A stretch of DNA of 64,000 bases from Symsagittifera roscoffensis (taxonomy: Eukaryota; Xenacoelomorpha; Acoela; Convolutidae), in assembly GCF_963678635.1 (NCBI RefSeq), contig NC_087068.1, positions 8,872,027 to 8,936,026 of the forward strand, in the 5' to 3' direction. A model generated the notes under the pieces. It was not told the origin of the DNA and did not search any database. It saw only the letters and a list, made by a program, of their open reading frames with translations. Positions 57,601-64,000 of this stretch are shown here, one piece after another. The stretch's first letter is position 1. Every line of letters begins with the position of its first letter. Position numbers and translations under genes: made by a program.

Positions 57601-60462
57601 CCTTGTTGGAACAACAACCACTATTCTAAAAGAAAAAGAACTGATTCATTCACGTTCAGTCAATTCTGCCAAAGACTAATTTTGATATCAGACAAAGCAA
57701 TTCGGTCGAAGACATTTCCGACAAACTTTTTGTTGAAATAAAATTGAAAACGTGCTTAGGTGAACTTACTTGAGCGCGTTTGACAAAGAGCAAAGCATCC
57801 TATTTTTTGGACTGGTCCTTCTGTTAGGTAGAGATTGTCTTTCCTTCAACTGATATCCTTTTGTACCGCCTGCGTGTAGCCCTAAATTTTGGTCTGCTTT
57901 CAAGATACTCGATCAATAATCAATTATTGATCGAAAATTAAATGAGCAGATCAAAAATTAGGACTTAACAAAGGCGGTCCAAATGGATACCGGCTAAATG
58001 AAGGACAAACCCAGGCCGCACAACACGTCGATAGAAGCGAAGACGTCGATACAAGCGAAGACGATACAAGCGAAGACGCACAACACGTCGATACAAGCGA
58101 ATACAATAATAATGGTTCAGCGTGAACATCGAATTTTTTTTTAAAAAAACTGCTTCTTTAAATGACAATACCTTTGTGGATTGTTTAGGTTTTGTTTTTC
58201 TCTTGAACCAGGCAAATTAACTTAGCTTTCAGAAATTTGATTTTTCACGCAATTATAACGACGATGATTCTGCCTGAACGTCAAAAAAAAAATAATTTAT
58301 TGGGCCTTCGTTTCATTTACATTTTACGCTTGCATTTGAAGAGCAGAGTTTCATTTGGACTATTTCAGACACCTGTCGCTTGCAGGGAAAGAAGACGCGT
58401 CAAAGCGAAGTCGTTTGACCTTCCCCATCCGACCGTTTTAATCGGGTGCTGTGAGGAGCATCTCGGACTAACCATTCATCAGACGCATGGAATTTCAACT
58501 TCAAAAAAATAGTTCGACAAAAATCACTGCCTAAAGCTTATCACCTTTCAAAGAAGAACTAAAAACGGCGATATAAACATAGAAAACCATGATTACCTAT
58601 GATACGATCAAAAAATCCAAACAGAAATACTTAATCGCCAAGGAGAAACTGCTACCAACAGCTAAGAAGTACAGCCAAAGTTCCTAGTTTGTTGAACAGG
58701 AACAAAAGAACTTTTCATGCCCAAGTTAATTTCAGCAAGTTAAAAACACCACATAATTTATTCAAGTGTATTAAATAACATTTTTTTCTCAAATAGGTTA
58801 AGAAAATTCAATTCCACAGTTTATCAAAGCAATGAGTTATGACATTATGAGCTGTCATAAATGAGACATGACATTGAAATCAACATACTTTTTACTTACA
58901 GGGAGGCTTTGAGTTTGACGTTTAGCACCGGTTCATTGAATTTCAACTGGGTCACTATTTTGCTCTTTGCGTCGTCCCAAAGTGCCACTAAAAGAACGAA
59001 ATGTTACATGCTAAACTATCACCATGATTTCGATTTCATCCTGAAAGCGCGAATGATACATCCCCTTAAAACGAAAAAATTCAACTTATATAGCCGTCAA
59101 AACTACAAAACTGAGGCTCAACAAGTTTGATGTGATCAAAATTCCAAAAGCCGTCAAATAGCGCAGTAAAAAATTCCAAGTTAAGTTTTGAAGAATAGTT
59201 CAGATATTTAGCTCAAAGTATTAAAATTTGTTACGTTTAAGTCAATTTTTAACCAGAAACGGATCTAAGATTTTCTCGAGGGTGGGGGCGGATTTTCGAA
59301 CATTTTCCTAAATTTGCCGACTTTTTTTTGATCGACTCAATTGATTTTCTGAGCCCTCTCAAACCATGATATAGACCCTACTTTCACCAAAATTACTACG
59401 CCGCAAGCGTTGTTTTGAAAAACAAAACAAAAAAGCCCTTTTATGCATTTTTAAAAGTTTTGACAAAAAGAATTCACCTTTTTTTGGCGCACGCTCCCCC
59501 CTCAGAATAAGCATATATTGGCGGCTTTAGAAAATTTATAGGGACAGTCTGCCAAAAAAATATGTCGTAAAATAGTACCCAAGGGGATCCCTTTGGGTCG
59601 GCTGGGGGTCAAAACCCTGAGAGGAGGAGGGGGGGCATTTTCTCTTACCTGTTGAGTCGTCAAAAATAGGCGACTTTCCTCCAGCTACAATTGCTATAAA
59701 GTTGGATCTGCCCATCATTTGGACCAGAGAACAGGTTCCCAGTTCGGATATCTTCCTCTTCTCCTGCAAGGGATCAGTGTTGAACACCTGCACGCCAGAG
59801 GCGGTGCAACAGGCGAAGCAGCCTACAAGAGAACATGGATGAAAATCAACCTCTCCCCCACCCAAGTAAAAAGAGAACAGTTTATTGTACATTCGTTCTC
59901 TCGCATCGAAGCGTTCTCCCACTCGTAGTGTTTTTGACCAGTAATCATTAAAGTTTGCAGGTTCGAAATCTCAGGTGCACTACAATATGCAAGGCCAATT
60001 TTTGCCAGTGAGACAGACGAGCAAAATTAATAATAGCCCTGCGGATTAGGAGTCTCGCTGACTAACTTAAAAACAACTAAAAGAAAGAATATGGGCCAAA
60101 CAAAGCTCGCGATGCATTTAGTTTTGACAAAATTGACCCAACAAAAAAGCGCAAACATTATTCATCTTTTGACGGAACTGATTCACTAAACGAGTTTACT
60201 CAAATTTCAACCGCAAATCTCATAACTAAGTTTAAAAATGATAAAAACTTTGGAAAAAATTAGCACAACTTTTCGCCAATGGCGATGTCAAACATGATAC
60301 GACAGGAAAAAACTATGGTCGAGCAAAAAAAATCATAGCACATCAATGATTTCTATTCCAGACAATTATGATCAACTATTGTCGGAAAAAAAAAATAAAA
60401 TACTAACTGAAATCCTTATTGAACTTGAGTGCAGATGCACTGCCGATTTTGAAGTTGGACAT
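54668..60462 (-). CDS. wdr45: WDR45/WIPI4-like PROPPIN, complete (8 coding exons, 357 aa)
   Basis: Coding exons in transcript order: 60408-60462 (ATG at 60460-60462), 59649-59822, 58900-58987, 57531-57625, 57227-57435, 56600-56685, 55283-55524 and 54668-54792 (stop TGA). All introns are GT-AG and every junction keeps frame. The 1074-nt total gives 357 aa, close to the roughly 360 aa of animal WDR45. Markers: [18 protein letters not shown] in blade 1, [21 protein letters not shown], the phosphoinositide-binding FRRG motif in [12 protein letters not shown] (exon 6), [22 protein letters not shown] and a C-terminal [12 protein letters not shown]. PROPPINs are seven-bladed propellers that bind PI3P/PI(3,5)P2 on membranes; WDR45 works with ATG2 in autophagosome formation. 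FRRG replaces the LRRG common in vertebrates, which is an accepted variant. Three introns contain MITE-like copies and one a minisatellite. The gene starts 341 bp after the stop of the upstream carrier gene on the same strand. Confidence 0.95.
55570..55957 (+). mobile_element. MITE-like element, copy 6 (WDR45 intron 6)
   Basis: Termini CAGGGGCGGATTCAGG and TAGATCCTCTCCTG. The flanking 8-mers ATACACAA (55562-55569) and ATACACAG (55958-55965) match at 7 of 8, the best target-site duplication of the family and of hAT size. It includes a G run of about 24 near 55737-55757. It begins about 45 bp upstream (plus coordinates) of exon 7's acceptor side. Confidence 0.88.
56836..57185 (+). mobile_element. 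MITE-like element, copy 7 (WDR45 intron 5)
   Basis: A diverged copy, CTAGGAGCGGATTAAGG to TTAGATCCACGCCTCTG, with the homopolymers lost and the CGCGCG block replaced. It fills most of the 541-bp intron and ends 41 bp from exon 5's donor at 57226. Confidence 0.7.
58018..58112. repeat. Minisatellite in WDR45 intron 3
   Basis: The core CGTCGATACAAGCGAAGACG, or its shorter form, is repeated about five times in irregular order (CACAACACGTCGATAGAAGC, GAAGACGTCGATACAAGCG, AAGACGATACAAGCG and so on). It is clearly GC-richer than the surrounding intron. Confidence 0.9.
59254..59640 (-). mobile_element. MITE-like element, copy 8 (WDR45 intron 2)
   Basis: In plus coordinates it starts CAGAAACGGATCTAAG (the family's 3' terminus inverted). 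GGGTGGGGGCGGATTTTCG, TTGATTTTCTGAGCCCTCTC and GGCGCACGCTCCCCCCTC follow in reverse family order. Its other end (GGAGGAGGGGGGGCATTTT) lies within about 10 bp of exon 2's donor at 59648, so the outermost terminus is missing or has merged with the splice site. Confidence 0.75.
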
Positions 60463-60803
60463 TCTCTCACGCTTAACTATCTGTTCCAGTCAAAGAATTA
60501 CATATAGGCTCTTCTTTACCATTTCATCTGAAAAATTAGAAAAAATTAACAAGACAAATTCCGGAAGTTTCCACAGAAACTAAATTTTTTACTGACAACG
60601 CCTCTCCACCGTTCTTGGCTCTTCGTAATCATTTGATGATAATAATTTTCAATTTGTGCCCGCAAAACCGCAGACAAAACAAAAAACAAGCTATCATCAT
60701 AGTAAAAATCTAGGATATTGAACTGCACGTTCTATCTAATTACACAAAAATGAGGTAATATGAGGCAGAAAATATAGAACATATTAAATGAGGATAAAAT
60801 CAA
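60463..60803 (-). promoter_or_regulatory. 341-bp spacer between two same-strand genes
   Basis: It holds the 3' UTR of the carrier gene and the 5' region of the WDR45-like gene. An acceptor-like TTTGACTGGAACAG (AG at 60481-60482) lies 18 nt before the WDR45 ATG. It could be an ordinary 5'-UTR acceptor or, in a trans-splicing animal, a spliced-leader site. No clear AATAAA for the upstream gene and no TATA box are seen. Confidence 0.35.
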
Positions 60804-63354
60804 TCACACTGATTCTCCTCCCAGTTGCATCATCCACTTTCTAGAATATTCGTAAGTGACGAAAAAGCATCCAGTGGCAGGTATGGTTCTCACAATGGTT
60901 GGCAAAAGTCCCTTGTATAGTGCCCTGATGCCTTCTTTCTTGTAGATATCTTTCAGGGTCTTCGTAAATGGCATCGTCGCTCCTTCAGCAAGTTGAGATC
61001 TAAAAAAAGAAGACTGAATGACATTTTCTGAACTTTCTTAAAGTAAACTCAAATTTATAAAGCGGGGAAACACAAGCTTAAACTGCCATTCTATGCAATA
61101 TGGCGTTCGTTTTTGCTTCATAATTCACAAAAAAAGGCAAAGATTGTTTTAAGAATCTCGATGGAAGTTACAACCAGACTAGCAAAAACATAAAAAAATC
61201 ACTTAAATTTCACTAGTAGTTTGTAAATCACCTTCAAATTTTTATCCTAATTATTGCGCACCTCTCTAAACTAAATTTGTGATATTAGAAATAAGAATAT
61301 TTTAAGTACGATAAAAGCTGTAAAGATGGTAACCTGGACTTGACCACATCAGATGGGAAAATAACAGTCCAGAGACAAACACCAGCGAATCCACCACAAA
61401 TCGCCAGTCTGAAAGGTCCAATATCTTCTTTTCTTTCGCCTTCACGTGTTAGTCTGTTTCTAGCGAATTCGTATCCATAAAAGAACACAAAATATCCAGG
61501 CATTTCTCTCACTAAAGTTCCAACAAAGCCCCGATAGAATCCCTGGATACCCTCTGTTTTGAACACATGTTTCGTTAACTGTACGGGGCCTGAAAATTCC
61601 ATGGGTTTCTGTAAAAGAAAATTTTAATTTAAAAACAGACAAAAACGCACATTTTTCAAAACATGGAAAAATCAATCAAGGATAGCCGGTTACTGTGCAA
61701 GTAGCACATAATGTTCCGACCATAGACTTGAAAAAATCCAAGAAGAAAGATTTTTTTTCGAAATAAAATCGTTTTTTTTTCATGCGAGGTGTGACAGAAG
61801 GAGCTGGACAAAAAACTAGAGCTTAGGCCTATTCGAAAGTTATGGTAAAATAAGCAATATGGAAAAGAAGTTTTCAATTTTTGTAGAAAAACGATAAGAA
61901 AAACAAAAAAAATCATACAAAAACTAACTTTAGTCGAGTGAAGATAAGTTTTTACTGCTTAAATTAAGCAATTGTAAGCTTTTAAGCTAATAAAATAAAC
62001 TATTAAGAGCCTGCTCGCTCACACGAAATTAGACAAAAACCAACAATTTCAAACCAGTTTTTCTCGACACAAGTTTTTTGAAAATTTTTAAAAGTCGTTC
62101 GAATTATGACTAAAAAGACTTTAAAATGATATATCACTCAACTTTCTTGATGATTATTTGTGGTTGCTGATTTTGCGTGGAAAACAAAAAAAAAACAAAA
62201 AAAAACACCTGAATACAATGTTCCTCCCTATTTTTCAAATTGTCGGAACAATAAATGGTTGCAAGATACCTGACTTGAAAAATCGGCTGAAAAGCCGAAA
62301 ATCACGAATAGGCTGAAAAACAGAAGCATTTTAGGTCACGAATCATAACATATTCCTATGAAAACCAAGTAGTTTTGCAAAGAATAGACAAAAAGCTTCA
62401 TGCTTCATTTTGATTCTTTCAAAACTCAAACAATTAGAAGTTATGCGACCAAGTTGGCCTTCAACTCGACAACCTCATTTCGCTACAATTCAATTCAACA
62501 ACGTGAGTTCGCTACGATTTCACCCCGAATTCCAATATTTACATTCCTGTTTACTTGATATGCATTAAAAGAGTAACTTCAATCTTACATTTCTGGTGTG
62601 TGCACCTAATTTACAAATGGCTTATCTTCATCGTTTTGCTTCGTAAATCATAAGTTCTGCAGGGAAAAATCTTAACAGCGTACAATTTTGGCCTGTCCCA
62701 CTTCTCTCATGGCCTGCAGTTTGCACTTGATCAGTTCGGTGGGACAGAGGGCGAGGGAGGAGAAGAAGGCGGCACTGCCCCCCGCACACGCATTCTCAAA
62801 CTCAGTCAGTCTCGAGTAGTCCTTATTGCCCACCACCCCAGCCACTCCACGCTGACACAACTGAAACGAAGATCATGAATGAAAAGTATTTTGATCACGC
62901 TTGCTCTGACGTCATTTGGTGCCCAAATTGAGATTGAGTCATTGCTGACTTTTCTTCAACTTAGAGCTACGAACACTAAATTATCATTGATCAGGATTAA
63001 AATGACATTACACTTTTGCACTGTTTCCCAGCCACATGACAGTTTTTGCACAAATATCAATTTCAGATCGTAACCATTGACTTTACGAAGTTGTATATAA
63101 GAAAACCATTTTGTATTGCTTAACGCAGCCACATGTCAATTTTCATGACAATTAGACAAAGTTGACAACAGATAACAGCATGCGTGAAGAAAATGGTGGA
63201 AAAAAAGGTCACTGAATTATCGTGGATACTTACGCCATAGAACAGAAATAGAACAGAATTTTCAGCTATGTTTGCTGCGAGTGCAGGTACAGTTCCCGCA
63301 TACAATCCCCGGATGCCATCGAGACGCCACGTCTGCAGGAAGCAACGCAGCATG
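60804..63354 (-). CDS. slc25a15: SLC25A15-like mitochondrial ornithine carrier (5' end outside window)
   Basis: Exons in transcript order: 63234-63354, 62684-62860, 61334-61608 and 60804-60999 (stop TGA). GT-AG introns; phases 0, 0 and 2 fit exactly. The first exon here reads [20 protein letters not shown], the end of carrier repeat 1. The second holds the repeat 2 signature [12 protein letters not shown]; the third holds [20 protein letters not shown] and the repeat 3 signature PSDVVKSR; the last ends [20 protein letters not shown] and a short tail. The [20 protein letters not shown] and REMPGYF strings are typical of ornithine/citrulline carriers of the inner mitochondrial membrane, which exchange ornithine for citrulline plus H+ in the urea cycle and arginine metabolism. 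The first signature (PxDxxK of repeat 1) and the start codon must lie upstream of 63354, probably beyond 64000. A second mitochondrial carrier subfamily cannot be fully excluded. Confidence 0.92.
61677..62250 (+). repeat. Dispersed element family A in the carrier gene's intron
   Basis: It begins AAGGATAGCCGGTTACTGTG and continues AAGTAGCACATAATGTTCCG. The family's right-hand part follows (CCAGTTTTTCTCGACAC, AAAATGATATATCACTCAAC, CCTGAATACAATGTTCCTCC). The middle part of the satellite unit is strongly diverged or missing. Confidence 0.65.
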
Positions 63355-64000
63355 CTGAAAACATGCTGTAGTTTAAGTGACACTACTTTACTGTGAAAAA
63401 TTTTTCAACATCTAGAGAGTTAGAAATATAAATCTCAGCATGCAACAGGTTTTGTTTGCACCACTCTTTTAGAAAGTAAAGAAACTATGGTGTTGAGTTA
63501 TTTCGCATTTTTCAGCCTTTTTTGTCTAACTCAAAGAACGCTCTTAGGGATGCAAGTGTAATTTAATTTTTAAGTCCCGCCAGTCGTGATTCGGATTCCA
63601 AACAGATACTTCGAAAGTTTTTCAAGCTATTTTTGCTTTCCAATTGAGTTACAGCAGAATTTAAGACTGTTGTCCATGCTAGTTTTCATTCCCTTATTCC
63701 CATACCGACCTTGCAACTCGTTTTACCTTATTTTGGCTCTTTAATTTGAAAACATAGCCAACCAAAAATTGGAAGAGTAAATGGACGCAAGTAAACAGAA
63801 ACACGTAGCCAAGAGACAGTTGGAACACAGTCAATGAACGCAAGTTTACAGATAAAAAAATCGACTTCTTTTTCGAAAAAATCTCAACTTTCAATTTTCG
63901 GAGAAAAAATAGATGGCCCTAAAGCTCTTTGAATTTCTAGAACAAATTATAACTAAAACTTTTTGATGGAATTAACCAAATTTGAAAAAAAAAAACTGAA
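63355..64000. other. Upstream intron of the carrier gene
   Basis: No coding exon recognised; presumably intron of the SLC25A15-like gene. From about 63760 the sequence (AAGTAAACA..., CAGTTGGAACACAGTCAATG, GAGAAAAAATAGATG.CC) matches the extra segment of the family A element at 51360-51560. Confidence 0.5.

Overview
This window is AT-rich nuclear DNA from a metazoan. Coding exons are interrupted by canonical GT-AG introns. The recognisable host genes are animal genes: a WDR45/WIPI4-type PROPPIN, an SLC25A15-type mitochondrial ornithine carrier, an HP1-type chromodomain/chromoshadow protein and a PAN + C-type-lectin protein. The load of LTR, non-LTR, MITE-like and SINE elements is heavy. I cannot name the species; an invertebrate is likely, but that is inference.

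Layout. 1-6.38 kb: AT-rich DNA with no supported gene. 6.99-17.53 kb: a decayed, internally deleted Ty3/gypsy-type LTR retroelement. It keeps only the integrase end of pol, then about 6 kb of extra coding DNA: a membrane ORF, Pro/Ser-rich regions, a broken envelope-like glycoprotein region, an intact 336-codon ORF of unknown function, and a perfect-looking 84-bp intron. 19.5-21.5 kb: a recent 5'-truncated non-LTR retrotransposon (reverse transcriptase plus three C2H2 fingers) between perfect 165-bp direct repeats. 21.5-28.2 kb: non-genic DNA with degenerate repeats. 28.24-31.34 kb: a 13-unit, about 239-bp satellite with a trimeric higher-order repeat, grown inside a copy of a dispersed element.

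33-49 kb: probable HP1 gene on the minus strand, with the chromoshadow exon at 33.1 kb and the chromodomain exon at 48.7 kb. The interval between them holds Ty3/gypsy and BEL/Pao fragments, repeat families and, on the same strand, a PAN/C-type-lectin gene. 49.6-50.7 kb: a coiled-coil ORF and a decayed hAT-like transposase. 52.8 kb: one orphan terminal exon. 54.67-60.46 kb: a complete WDR45-like gene (8 coding exons, 357 aa). 60.80-63.35 kb: the last four coding exons of an SLC25A15-like gene, whose 5' end lies beyond the window.

All recognisable host genes lie on the minus strand. The carrier and WDR45 genes are only 341 bp apart. Eight copies of one MITE-like family with CAGGGGCGGATTTAG-like ends and long G/C homopolymers are scattered through the window; three lie in WDR45 introns, and one is itself split by a tRNA-derived SINE. 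The most novel content is the accessory coding block of the 7-17.5 kb retroelement and the satellite history at 28-31 kb.
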